Assembly: GCA_037074615.1 (NCBI GenBank)
Contig: CM073535.1
Location: 5,867,001 to 5,931,000 of the forward strand
Reading direction: 5' to 3'
Source of the DNA: Leucaena leucocephala
Taxonomy: Eukaryota > Streptophyta > Magnoliopsida > Fabales > Fabaceae
Length of the DNA: 64,000 nt
The notes under the pieces were generated by a model, which was not told where the DNA came from, made no database searches, and was given only the letters and a program-made list of their open reading frames with translations. Shown piece after piece: positions 25,591 to 38,307 of the stretch (positions are counted from its first letter, which is position 1; every line of letters starts with the position of its first letter). The position numbers and the translations under genes were made by a program.

Positions 25591-26704
25591 TATATAAATT
25601 TGTTGTACTTGGCCTATCTAATTATAATAGACCATCTTATAAAATAGAAGAATAAGGTTCAAATCTCACCTTGTTTATAAAGATTTTTAAGAAATATCTT
25701 AGTCACAAAACTTATATCAATCCATATTAGTTAATTGCTTAGATAACCAGTAATAAGATTTAGAAAAAGCACTAACCATTGGGTGGGCAAAGGGTTATAA
25801 AACACTTAAAAAATTCCAACATAGGCATGACGTAGATGAATTGAGTAAATGAGGTACATGAATATGCATATTAATGACAACAAAAAAGAATTAAATTTAC
25901 CAAAAGGAAATATAAAACCCATCATAAATGAAGTTTGCGATGGAATTTTGTGCTGACAAATTGTTCTGTTGCATATAAGTAGGAGTCTCAATTAAAGCAG
26001 ATTTGCAAATTTTCAGTCACTACAATTTTTTATGAAATTTTTTTGATCCTTCCCCAATATTATGTTTTGCGAGAGATGTCTATGGTAACTCTTACTAGAT
26101 ATATTGATCTTCTATTGGATTGACCTAGATTTATTTCTTTTGCAATTTTCACTACAATTTTGTGCATTTTGTTGAAGTAGATGTGCATGTACTCTGAGAT
26201 GACCCTACCGAATACATTCATCTTATAGTGGCCTAATATAATTTATTTTGAAAATTATAAATGTTAGGAAGTTAAGTGTGCACGTGAACTTAATTTAATG
26301 TGTGAAGTCTTATATCGGATGAAATTAGGCTTAATAAGAAATATACATAAAAAGTAGAAACCTATAAACTTGAGGTCGTGCTTAGATGTGGTTTTGTTTC
26401 CCACTTTTTTCCCATTGTGAATCGCTCATTTGCACTCCCCCCCCCCCCTTTCCCCATTTCGGGAATTGATTCTCAGCTAATGTCAACTTGATGAATGTAC
26501 ACCAAATCCATCCTAAAAAAATCACCCCTAGTAAAACAATCATTAAAACATTAAACCTACACTGAACAATAATTAATGTGGCCAATATGAGTCTTACAAT
26601 ATAAATAAGTTATTCCAATCTCTAATTAAGGTCATATTAGAGATCAGTAAGAAAATTAAGGGAACTAAATACTATGTAGTAGTGTTGATACTTAAGAAAC
26701 CATA

Positions 26705-26707
<3 letters not shown>

Positions 26708-26738
<31 letters not shown>
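26708..26738. repeat. (TA)n microsatellite
   Basis: A TA dinucleotide tract of about 31 bp, 30 bp beyond the 3' end of the NAC coding region, probably in or near its 3' UTR. Confidence 0.9.
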
Positions 26739-26741
<3 letters not shown>

Positions 26742-26767
26742 TTGTGTATATATATAAGTATCATTAA

Positions 26768-28967
26768 TTACTTGAAGGACGACATATTGCCGGTGAAGTC
26801 TCGGTTTGCTGGGTCAGGGATTATTGGATTCCACTCCCACAGTCTGTCAGAAAAAGAGTTTGGTGGAAGCGAATTATTAAGAGCCATTGATGACGTTGAT
26901 TGCTGTGATGGCTGCAACAGAATGTTAGAGAGCTGCATGTAGGGCTGATATTGCTGATGACTTTGAGAAGAAGGTGAAGGGGCATAAATGTTATTGTAGA
27001 ACTGAAACTGCTGATTATAACTCACTAGCCGATTGAGATGATCATCCACCATAATTGCAGTATTAATATTTTCATTAGATGGTAAAGAGGAAGAATTTGA
27101 AGTAGTGGAGCCTTCGCGGAAGAAAGAGGAGGCTACTGCTTCTGTATGTACTTGTTGCTTTGTTGGTTGCTGCACGAGCATTAAGCCTTCGTCCTGATGA
27201 TGATGATCCAGATTGTTGTTGTTGTTGTACTTGTTGGCATGATCAGTAGTAATACTGTTTTGCTCAGTTTGAGGATTCATTTTATCGACAACTTGGTTCG
27301 TGGTCGTCTGATATTGATCATGATGTGATTGTTGTTGTCCCAGGAATCTGATGTTCTGATGATGAGCCATTAACTGGTTGACGTTGTGCTTGCTGTGTGA
27401 TATTGAAGCTCTTGGTGATGAGGATGTTATCGGAAGATAACGAGGCAGAGAGGGATGATCGTCTACTCCTGCTCTCTTGTACACTCGACAAAGAGATACC
27501 TCGGCCTGCAAAACAATATACAATTTAATTATTCGACACTTTGAACAAACGGCGCCAATTTAAATTACAATGTACAATTCAATTCATATACTAGAAGAGA
27601 CAATGCATATCTCGGGAAATTGAACTGTGAAACTAATTACGGAAATAAAGGAAATTTAAACTATACTAGTAAAGAATAACATTGTTTGAGGTAATAAGCA
27701 GTCTTATTTTTATAAATATAAGAATAAATTTGAATCATAAGAGTAATTATTATGAAAGATGAAAATTCTATGTATTCTAAGTCTTAGAAAGTTAGAGATA
27801 ACTAAATAAAAGAGGGGGAAAACAGCTATAGTAGCGAAGAGATATACATCGCTAGCTCTGAGCCTGAAAAGCAAATTTCATTGGACATCGCTGAGAAAAC
27901 TTGGTGTATATAAAAGATTATGAAGATGGGCCATGTGGAAGTGTATATTATTGACTACGGATATGCAGCTATATATAAGAGTTTTTAGCTATATATAAGA
28001 GTTTTTAGTTTGGCGAGCTAGAGAGATACCATATATAGCTTTAGATCCATGAACAGGAAAGTGAAGCTTGAAAACAAAGAAAGATAGGTAGGAAGATCCA
28101 AAAAATGAAGATGAATTCTAGCCATATAAAACAAGGGTTGACTACTTAATTAGTGGCATATCATGTACCTTTTGAAATCGTTCGGTTTCGTGGTGGGGCA
28201 AGCGATACTCGTTCATAATCCAACTGGTTCGGATGCCTTTAGGAGCTTTACCGGAATAAAAGACTAGGGTTTTCTTGAGTCCGATGGATCTGAGACCATC
28301 TGTTTTGATCATTCTATCAGCTCCAGTGGCCTTCCAATACCCAGAAGTCGTCACCCTGTTAGGCCGATCACCGTTCCGATACTTCCTATCTCTCGGCACA
28401 TAGAAGTACCATTCCTTCTCCCCAATCGCTGCCAAACCTGCAGCTCTCCACCACCATTAATATACCATCACTCACATAACTGAAGAAATTAAATATTGGA
28501 TCATAATTAAATCTGCACATGCCTGAATTGATTCCTTCAACAACAGGGAAGCTAAGCTAAGCTTGATTTTATATGTATATAGATATTTACCAGAAGGAAA
28601 AGGGTTCCTTCAAGAGAAGGGAATCAAGCTACGACAAAAAATATAGATACCTAAACAAATTAGAGAGAGAGAGAGAGATACCAGGAAGCTCCCAAGGGTC
28701 ATATCGATAAAGATCTAGGAAAGTAATGAGCTCAACATTGAAAGGCTTGCCCTCAACCTTACGGCGAAGGTAGAACTCGATCAGTTCTTCTTCAGTTGGG
28801 TGGAAGCGAAACCCAGGCATGATCACGTCCTGCTCGTGACCGTCGTCGCTGCCTCCGTCATCTGCCTCTGCCGATGGCGTCGGCTTACTCCTCTCGTTGT
28901 CATCCAGGTTGTTGTGGCTATGGGTGATCCTCATGGTGGAGGATGAGGTTGAAGCTGCAATTGCCAT
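26768..28967 (-). CDS. NAC035: NAC transcription factor, NAC035/LOV1 type
   Basis: Plant-specific DNA-binding factor. In Arabidopsis NAC035 is LONG VEGETATIVE PHASE 1, which delays flowering and supports cold tolerance. On the minus strand the exons are 28967-28682, 28437-28169 and 27505-26768, giving 430 aa (the Arabidopsis protein is about 414). The start is the first in-frame ATG; the frame further upstream contains no ATG. The N-terminus is Ser/Asp/Glu-rich. The NAC domain spans about residues 50-196 with PGFRFHPTEEELIEFYLRRK (51-70), the LITFLDLYRYDPWELP block, WYFYVPRDRKYRNGDRPNR, the SGYWKATGADR motif, KTLVFYSGKAPKG and SWIMNEYRLP. Introns fall at the usual NAC positions. The C-terminal region is rich in Gln, Asn, His and Ser, as in an activation domain. 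It ends with WNPIIPD and a terminal SSFK, matching the LOV1 subgroup tail. A minus-strand TATATATA at 29075-29082 is a likely TATA box. Orthology is strong; the flowering role here is inferred. Confidence 0.94.
27967..28006. repeat. Perfect 20-bp tandem duplication in NAC intron 2
   Basis: AGCTATATATAAGAGTTTTT occurs twice in direct succession within intron 2 of the NAC gene. It is a recent-looking slip duplication and does not touch the splice sites. Confidence 0.9.
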
Positions 28968-29074
28968 AAAACGGATGAGGATGATGATGCACAAAATATA
29001 TCCAAAGGAATTCAACAAGTGTAAGTAGACTTTAATAATCAAGTTGGGATTTTAACAACGCCTCGTTGGTTCAG

Positions 29075-29082
29075 TATATATA
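29075..29082 (-). promoter_or_regulatory. TATA box of the NAC gene
   Basis: TATATATA read on the minus strand lies 108 bp upstream of the NAC start codon, compatible with a leader of roughly 75-80 nt. Confidence 0.55.
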
Positions 29083-31011
29083 CTTATTTTTATTATTAAC
29101 TTGTCTCTTTATACCCACACGGCTCACTCACAGTAATATTTGTGTATTAATTGTCTTGTGTATTTGATAGAGCTAGAATAATTTATTATGAATACGTATT
29201 ATAGTCCATGAATAATATTTGTTTTTTATATGTATATATGCATATTTATATACCTTTCTCTCTCTCTAGAAAGAAAAAAATGAGAGAGAGAGAGAGAGAG
29301 AGTTGAGGAGTGTTTTTAGGGCAGAAAATGACATTTCGAGAAGATGACAGTGTGTGGCGGCCCCAAAGCGGTGCTCTTTGGACCTTTCTTCACTCAAATT
29401 TAATTCATGGAAATAATTCTTTTCTTAACTTTTTTGTTTTTGTTTTTGCCATTACAATTTTGCCAACTTTCAGAGGTTGATGGTATCATATTTAAGTTAA
29501 AAAATATATTAATTTTATCAGTTTAATTAATTATACGCATTTTTTGGCCAAACAGTAGCTAGTAGAGATATATTGGTTCCGTGTTTGTTAACTAAAACTT
29601 CTATTATATGTATATATATCTATGAAGTTCCAAATCCATGATATGAGTGTTAACTAATTTTCTGTCACTTAGCTAGCTAGCTTACTTGCGTTTTGTAATT
29701 GAATTCTATCAATTGTCCACATTATATTATTTTCATTGGAAAATCATCACAAAGCTTCAACACAATATGAGTATCCAAAACCAACCCTTTTCATCATATA
29801 ATAAAATGATTTGTGTGATTAATGATTAATTAAGCTTAATAATTTGATGTGAAGTTAAATATAAGATCAATTGTACATGCTTAACCCATTTGGCGAATAG
29901 ACGTAGTATATATATATATAATAAAAAATGAAATTTGTGACAGAATTTTACGAAGAAAATCAACAAAAGAATGTGTGATATCTTTACTTGGATGAACATT
30001 TAGAAAGCTATATATGGTGCCAGATATTAATTTATTTTAAAGCAAGGTAAAATACAAGTTAATAAGGATATCTATAATCAAATTAAATGTTGTGGACTTG
30101 AAAGCTTACTTCTACGAAAGGTTTTTATGAATGTCATAGCATAAAACTGGATGTTAAGCATATTTTTTTGGCTTTTTTTTCAGTTTTTTTTAAAAAGAAA
30201 ATAATAAACTTCTGTTAATCAAAACTTAAGCATTAAATTGCCGGCGCCGCCTCATGGCCCCGATTTCATTAGAAACTAAATTGAGTGAGAATCATAGATG
30301 TACTTGTTATGGGAAGTTTGTGAGTGTAGTGATTTTCTTAGCAAGAGAACAAATAGAGATAATTTAAAACCTTGGGTTGACAAATTGACAAAAATAATTA
30401 ATAATTATCTTTTATAAGATGTATGGATGAAAAATATTGATATTGATATTGGTATCTAGGGCAGCTGGCCGGTGCATTTGGGGTCACCTCACCTATCAAA
30501 GGAATTAGATAGACCTACGCTTCATTTTATTAAAGATTATGCTAAATATTCTCCCACCTCCCAAACCCTATTACTTTTAATTTCTTGCTTTATTTACATC
30601 TATGTGCGTTAGATCAATATATATATAATTTATAAAGTATTGTTTGCGTGAGATTATTTCTACAAAATTAAATTATATGTAAATGGTTGCTAATAAGGCT
30701 TGGTACAAATGGTAAGGGAGGAGAAGTAACCCCACCCTGTGGGTATATATACCTCTCTAATTAAGGAAATTCCTTAGCCACTTAGTAGGACATTAACTAA
30801 TTAATTACCATTTAGGCCTGAGTCATAATAATGTAATTTGAATTTATTACCTCAAATTGGGTCTTTCTTTACTTATATTTCTAACATGTCAATAGCCCCC
30901 TGCCACATAAAATTTGGATACCTCGCCTTCCTATAACTTTTACCAAAAAAGAAAATTAAGGAGATGGTTTATGCTTATAACTTATACTCTCTCCAATACT
31001 TTGACTAATTA

Positions 31012-31160
31012 TAATTAATATAAGAGTATTTGACTAATTTAAATAGATTAAGTAATATATAATATAAATTTATTTTAAATGATTGAATTTAGTCATAATT
31101 AATTAATTTTCTTAATCTATCTAAATTATTAGTCAATCATCTCTTATTAACGATATTTAA
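31012..31160. mobile_element. Small palindromic MITE, family 2, second copy
   Basis: About 150 bp. ATAAGAGTATTTGACTAATT, then TAGATTAAGTAA, on the left pairs with AATAAGAGATGATTGACTAA, then TAGATAGATTAAG, read inward from the right. The centre shares GAATTTAGTCATAATTAA with the 25.4-kb copy. It is non-coding. Confidence 0.6.
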
Positions 31161-34100
31161 TCATTAATTTCTTAATTAAAAATGCCTGCCTATAATTCTT
31201 TCAATGATTAATTGAAAGAAATTTATAATTCTTTCAACCCAAAGGACTGCCTATATAGCACGTAGCCATGCATCTCGTGACACATTGCTTATATTAAATA
31301 TTAATAAAAGGATATAGCTATATATATATAGGCATCAATCTACATCCCATAGATGAAAAAAATTCCCATTTGTTTGCTAATTCAGTTAGGTATTCATGTA
31401 CCTTATTATATGGCAAAATTCAAATAATGTAATTTTTCTACTGGAAAAACCAACTATCAAGGAGAGTATATATATAGTGAACGTTGTAATTAATTTTAGT
31501 CAAAGGAAAAAAATATATATTGTAAGTATATAGATACGATAAAGCAAAATCATGTTGATGCATACAGGTGTATTCAAGTAACTGGTAAGGAGGTGGGCAA
31601 GGTCGTGTGTGGGGGCAAGAAGCAAACAAATATATTGTCACTTTGTTTCTTTTTTCTCTTTTTTGAAATATATGTGTATTTATATTTTGATTATATATAT
31701 ATATATATATAATATTTGTGGATGAATCAAGAATCCCGTGACTTCTCTTTTCTCTTGCCCATGACAACAACGTTAACATGGCACTTTGTGTCTTTTCTTT
31801 CATATCATTTACTAATTTCTTACTTCTCTTAGCGTGTGGTTTATTACTTATAAACTTATTACACACACTCACACACAATTGATCTACTTTTTGATTTACG
31901 TGATCTTTGGGAAAATGTCAAACTCATGAAAACATAATGCAATTATAAAAGTATTTCAAGAGTGACAATGATGGAAGTTCTAATTTAGCCAATTATCCAT
32001 ATAGCCTATCTAGGTTCAAACTCATTATATGTCTAACCCTCAAACCTAAATTTCATTTAATTAAAAATTATATATATATATATATAATAACTGAAAAACA
32101 AGAAATTAAAGCCAAGCCATAACCAAAAAGAAAATCTAGGGGGAATCATTTTCATTTATATATGCCAAAAAACAAAATGGTAGCTTGATGTTGTTGTTGC
32201 TGATTCAATCCCATCACCTTTATCGTGAGCACCAAGACCAAGATGACCCCCTCCATCTTTAAGCAAAAAAACTTGACCATTCGTTATATATATAATTTGT
32301 TGTCATGAAAAAGTCAAACCGTGTCGTATTATAGAGACAAATCCACCACCCCCACCCTCTCATTAATTCTCCTCATCAAGGAATCCAATAATAACTTTCT
32401 CAAATTTCATGCCTTCATAGAGCCACCAGTCACACGAGAGTAAATCAAACAGTATATATAAAATTCTCTATAGTATGATAGGGGAGATTGCAGAGACAAT
32501 TAATAAAATTATTGAACATAATGACCTTTTGATTAACATTATGTTAAAAGATTTTGTGTTTATAGAACATAATGATACCTATAATATATATAGTCAATTC
32601 CATCTAATATAATAAAATTTGTTATTGTTGAACAAGATATGTTTCCAACCTTTTGCTTGTTATCCATTGAGTGAAGAAATGCTTCATTCAATTTCTTGCT
32701 AACTCTCACACGGATTTAGTATAACTTGGCAAAAAAATTTAGCTTTAATTCATGTTTTCTCCTATGTTAGCATTAGTGTTATATATTTACCATATTTTCT
32801 TAGGCTTTCTAGTTTAAATATTAGTCCTCTTACTTTTTGTAACTTGTAAACTTGATTTGGTATTTAAATATCATTTTGTTTCTTGCATAAAAAACATAAA
32901 TGGCTGTGAAATGAATGAATGATTGTGAGGTGAGAAATATGATATGGTTGCAAGTAGCTGGACGGTTGGTACGTGAAATGGTGGTGGGAACTGGGAAGTG
33001 ACTAGAGATTTTGCTTCGTCTTTGTCCTTTCTTTCAAGTCTTGGACGCGTTGAAATTTCAGATCAAACAAATTAAGAAAAAACGTATTCCCCAAATATCT
33101 TGACACGAGAGAGAGAGCAAGAGTTTTCCTCGATCATCCCTATTCACTAACAACAATCACCCAAGCACACGTCATATATATATCACGACAACTTTTATTT
33201 ATCTGTCTTGCATTTATTTTCGATTATTATCTCCATCTGTCATAAAATTCATCTTTTGTTCAATACTCCTTTTATATATATACTTGTTGCTTTTTTTAAT
33301 TAATGATAATAGTACTAATATCTATTACTATTTTTATTGATTGGAAAGATATATGCAAATAGTCTTAAAGTTATAAGTAAAATCGATCTCCCTTACTCAC
33401 CATGAAGTTTTTATGACATTAGGTTAGAGAACAATTAACTAATAGCCATTACTATTAATTCATCTTAGAACTCTACAGACATCATTATTTAAATTGATTA
33501 TCAATTATTCATATGTGTGTATTTCATTTAATACATGCACTTTAACAAGAATGATGCAAGCTAGGCCTATAACTTTCAACCACTTTCCATTGTACTATTA
33601 ATAATCAAGACAATAGATATTGACTCTCATATCACAATTACTTTATAGATGGATTTTTTCCAATAAAATATTAATAAAAATCAAGAATTTTTCATACAGT
33701 AATTGATTTTTTAGTGGCTAGGTATGCAAGCCTATGAATATCATTTTCGATATGGACAGAACTTGTACATGTAATCAAGCAACCTGTTTCAAAGATTCAG
33801 ATCACCTGTATACACATATAGATTATAAAAACTTGAATGAAAGTTATATATATATATATTACATTATTAATAATATTAATCTTTCTCTTCTGGAAACTTG
33901 TAGTATTAGGGGACTCTTTTTCTAATTTTGACCTGGAACTTTCTCACCCCTTTTTATTTTTTATTCATTTTTTCTTGGTCTGACGTGAAACATTTTCTTC
34001 GGTGTCAAACGCTAACACTAGCAAAAGTAGTTTAAATATTGTCGTCATGCATGAAGATTGACTTTGCATGATGATGGAGCTGGGAAATACGTTTTGTGGA

Positions 34101-35562
34101 CCTGGTCATAATTTGGATTTGCATGAAAATATTGTTAGATATTTTAATTAATATTATATTAAATTAAATTATATTAGACATCTAATTAAAAAACCGACTG
34201 TAGCTCGTTAGTCAACTTAAGCCTAATCTAGTATAAGATTTTTACTCAGTCAATTTAGTCATTTGTAACCTTAATAGGAGAACACGAGTTAAACAACAGA
34301 CTAAGTGTGGACACATCATATCAGAACGATTAGATCTTGAGGGCTTCCTGGCTGGAACTACTTTCTTTAGTCTTTATCACTGTACCCACTATCATTCAGA
34401 CGAGATCTTGATATCTTTTCTCCTCACAGTATTCTATGATTTCAGTTATTCTATATAGGATCAAGAACTTTATGAGTTCTAGTTTCAAATCGTTTAACAT
34501 GATGAGATGTATTTATAATTATCACGCTTCTAGTATAATGTTGTAGATTTCTACATGGTTGTATGTGGCTTCAATTATATTTTGTCCAACAAATATTTAA
34601 AGTACATTGTTATTAAAACCCCAGTCAATAATTCATGATGATCTCCATCTGATACTCAGAAGAAAATATTTGAATTGTAAAGTTAGCAGTTGAAGAAGGA
34701 ATTGATGCTTTCGCCATCAAAATTTGCCGACTTTTCAATTAAAATGGAACAAAAATTGGATTGTGATATTGAAATGAGTGGGTGAGTGATGAGACACTGT
34801 GGATGAGAAGAAACCAGAAATTGAGAGACAGGAAAGTGACATCGTGACGACTGACGAATAAAATTAAAGATAACGGGCCACGTAAATAAATACTCGGATA
34901 TAAGTGGGCACTTTTTTAATTTTTAATTTATATTTCATGGAACACTTGGCAATAATGAATTAAATTGGAGAGCAAATGAGAATCACAAAAAATGTGAAAA
35001 CACAATTTTGGAGGGTCCACTTTTAAAACCGTTGGATGCATCAAATATTTAATGAGAGTACGATTCCAATATAAGCTATTGACTATCTGACATTGTCCCC
35101 TGACTCCATTTTGACCTGCTGACTTTTCATTTATTACATAATCCATCACTTTGTTTTTATTATTTTCATATTCTACAGACATTTGTATATATTCCAAATG
35201 ATACAAATCTCCTTATAGTAGTTTTTCAACAAAATTTCTTGTATTATTATCATAAAAATAGATGAATTTTTCATTTTAAAAGTATATTTAATATTTAATA
35301 TTAAATTTATAAATATGTTATGTTTAAATATATTTATAAATCTTAAAATTTAAGTTCATTATTTTTCTACCATTTAAAGTGGCATGCATCATGGCATCTC
35401 CTCTATAATGACGGTGCAGCCATAACCAAGAAATGGCCACGACCCATGTGCTCATTCAATAATATTTATGGGATTTTTCACTATGACAGTTGAAATTATA
35501 TTTTGTTGGGGTGATATTGTATTGGTATATTGACTATAGAGTTTGCAATCAACCATACTATT

Positions 35563-35610
35563 CACTATAAAAAAACTTTTTAGAACGATTAAAAATAACT
35601 TTTAATTGAG
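35563..35610 (+). mobile_element. Possible CACTA-type terminal fragment
   Basis: CACTATAAAAAAACTTTTTA followed by GAACGATTAAAAATAACTTT resembles the CACTAC-AAAAAA end and the subterminal GACGGTTAAAAA repeat of CACTA elements. I found no matching opposite end in the window, so this is at most a decayed terminus. Confidence 0.3.
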
Positions 35611-35897
35611 GTTTTATAAATAGCGTGGATACTATTATTATTATAAGATCTACATTAATTTATATAAATTAAAGAAATTATATATATTAGTTAATTGTAA
35701 TAATTATATATTAGTTTTCTAAAATAACCCTTTATTCATATACATTTGATCTGCCTTTGATAGATACTTCTTGATAATGGGTGCATTGGGGGGAAGTACA
35801 ATTTTATGAGACAAAGTGTATTGACATCTTATATTTTAGAACAAATTCAACCCATATCTAGTTTTTATAATTAAGAAAGGGGAGTAACTAATAAATA

Positions 35898-36227
35898 CTC
35901 CCTCCCATCCTTTTTACAAGCAACAATTACTCAAATCATGTGAACTGAAGTGTTGGTTAAAATTAGTTAAAAGTAATAGATTAAATGTGTTAGAAATGAA
36001 ATATTTTTTCCAAAGATACTATTATTTATGAGGATGATAGGTGGAGAGATAATTTGTAAAAAAATAGATGGAAGAGAATGAGTAGAAAAAATATATGACA
36101 GACATGTAATTAATTGAGGGTAAATATGATAAGAATATGATAAATTTTAGACAAATATAAATTATTGTTTGTATATAGGATCACTCCTATGAGAGATAAT
36201 GTTGCTTATAAAAAAGATTTAAGGGAG
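35898..36227. mobile_element. Stowaway-like MITE
   Basis: About 330 bp. The left terminus CTCCCTCCCATCCTTTTTAC then AAGCAAC matches the right end read inward, CTCCCTTAAATCTTTTTTAT then AAGCAAC: 21 of 27 positions agree with no gap. A TA dinucleotide precedes the left end and another lies three bases beyond the right end. CTCCCTCC ends with TA target duplication are typical of Stowaway (Tc1/mariner) MITEs. It has no coding capacity. Confidence 0.75.
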
Positions 36228-38307
36228 TCCTATTCTTTTCATAAATCCTGGAAATGATTTTATTATTAGAGATAAATATTTTTGAAATACTATTAAATAT
36301 TAAATGTTAACATATTTTTAACGGGTATTCGAATTTTGACTGGCCGCATTGTAATAGACTAATCCCTCCACCTACACCTAATATATTGACAATGCTTTGT
36401 AAGTGAAGTAAAATTCTTAAAAAAGTGAGAGTCAATTAGCTTTTCTTGAACTCCATTCACAGCTAAATAAAAAATACATGTTTCAGCATCAATTTTGAAA
36501 ACAATGTTTATTGTCATTTCTGTTATCTTCATCTTTTGCTAAAAGGATTTAAACTTTAATCGTCAACACTATTTCTATGTGCACCATTGATTGCCTGAGT
36601 TTGATATATATGTACAATCCAAATCAGATGCATACCTAAAGATCTCCATAAATATAAACATGATCCGGGTTCAATTAATCAGACTCTCTTGGAGTTTTCA
36701 GCCTTCACCTGCAACAAAATGCATTAAATCTCTGTGATTTAATGTTTTAAAGGTAGCTTTGACCATGACGACAATGAAGATAACAATAACAATACCGGCA
36801 TCAATTAATAGTAGCTGAGTTGATTAGAAGATATTTAAAACTCTTTGAAATAAAATTATGAGTTTAAGCCTTATAAATGAAAAATAATATTTGAGTTTGA
36901 ATTTTTTTTTATATAAAAAAAATTTAGATGAGTTATATCGTGCGGATTAATTAGAGTTAGAGTATGTTAACGGGTTTAAAGAGTATTTAAAGATATATTT
37001 ATAAATTATTTATTAATAAAATTATTATATAGATAGTAAGATTTAAACCTATCAATTTGTTGGATATTTAAATTTGAGTAAGTTGAAAGTGCAAATTAAT
37101 TACTACATAATTACTAAGGGAAAAGATAGTGGAGACTTTTGTAGCGCAGGAGTATACCATTCATAGGTAAAGTAAAGGAGGCAAGCATCCCGTGAATCCT
37201 TTTATGAGTTTGGCTACAAATTAACATGTGTGTGCTGTCACTGATAGCTCTGTTTTTGCCACAAGTTTATATAAATATTTGTTAATTTCTTTTATTAAAA
37301 AAATTATATTACATGGAAATTTTATCTTTTCTTATACAAAAATTTTATCCTATTTTTTTAATATAAATGAGGATACACCCAAGATACAAAAAGTCAATTG
37401 AGAGAAACAATTATCAAACTCTTAGTACCAACTAGTTCCTCCAAATAAGGGGGTAAGTTCCTAAAAAAAGAAGTTGATAAATATTTTTTAGCCAAGAAAT
37501 TTTGGTGGAATATAGGTTATTTCAACCTCCAATCATAAATTTAACAAAGATTCGATCTATATCATTAAGAGGCTACACATTTGTTGACTATCCCTCTACC
37601 ATATAGAGCTAACCACATTATTTGCATCTGACTTTGGTATGAGATTCTTAATTCCTCTATCTCACATTAGTGATAATGCTTTAAAATTTGCCTATTGTTA
37701 TGCTTCAAGAATACTACAAGACTCAATTTTATTCTATTTTTGTTTGTGGCACATGAATATTCTAGTTATTGGGCTTCGTTTTCTTGAAAAAAATGGACAT
37801 ATAATCAAACTTTTTGAGCCCTAAACTGGTAAGCCCACATAAAAATTGAAAAAGGGAACAGAACAGAGTCAAAATCAGTTGGAATCCCAATTTGGGTCCA
37901 ATGTCAAGGATATGTTGTGAGTCCATACGAAGATCTTTATAATGTTGTTCTTTTGGATCTCAAGGAGTGAACCCTTGAACTTTTTTGTTCTTAGTTGATT
38001 GGGCCTATTTCTCCTGATTATTTATTAATTAAATTATTTATTGAAAATTACCAAAATTGGCCATGGGGTAAGGTACCTACTTCTCTTAGTCTCGTTCGGT
38101 TATTAAAAAGAGAAGATAACTATGCTAGGGGTGATAACGAATACCTGTGAGAAATAAAAAAAATTATTATTAATATTCATGGGGCACATCCAACGGATGA
38201 TAGTGGCTGATTGAGCTATTGAATAAACGGTCAGGATTCTTCGAAATCTGAAGCAAAGCCCAAATCGGGGTCAGAAACGCTGGTTCGTAATTTACTCGGC
38301 GATCTCC

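Larger units (their letters stand above)
20804..26767. other. Intergenic region between the TMEM230 and NAC genes
   Basis: About 20.8-23.1 kb is less AT-rich and intron-like (T-rich, no long frames). It could be 3' UTR, a 3'-UTR intron or a decayed gene, but I recognise no protein, including in the 60-codon frame at 22679-22861. From about 23.3 kb the sequence returns to AT-rich repeats: a copy of the dispersed 200-bp repeat, a CT-core element, a Stowaway-like end near 24808-24830 (CCTCCGTCCTTCAATATAAG), and a palindromic MITE at 25391-25590. A B-box-like GGTTCAAATCT lies near 25651, perhaps an old SINE. A poly-C run lies at about 26438-26449 and a long (TA)n at 26708-26738. Confidence 0.55.
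28968..38307. other. Intergenic region between the NAC and glutaredoxin genes
   Basis: The two genes diverge, so this 9.3 kb holds both promoters. (GA)n at 29282-29302 reads as a CT tract on the NAC strand. A 1-bp-resolution match to the A-box consensus, TGGTACAAATGG, occurs near 30702-30713 and may be a decayed SINE head. (TA)n tracts lie at 31691-31711 and near 32071-32088 and 33174-33182. Repeats listed separately are a family-2 MITE, a Stowaway-like MITE and a CACTA-like end. The open frames here (for example 31438-31878 minus and 34928-35206 minus) have no domains. Sequence at about 37380-37820 is less repetitive but I recognise nothing in it. Confidence 0.55.

Noticed and set aside
30690..30770. 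tRNA gene or intact SINE suggested by a good A box
   Set aside because: The expected B box is eroded and no cloverleaf can be drawn.
31438..31878. 146-codon minus-strand frame
   Set aside because: It runs through a TA microsatellite and encodes no known motif; probably chance.
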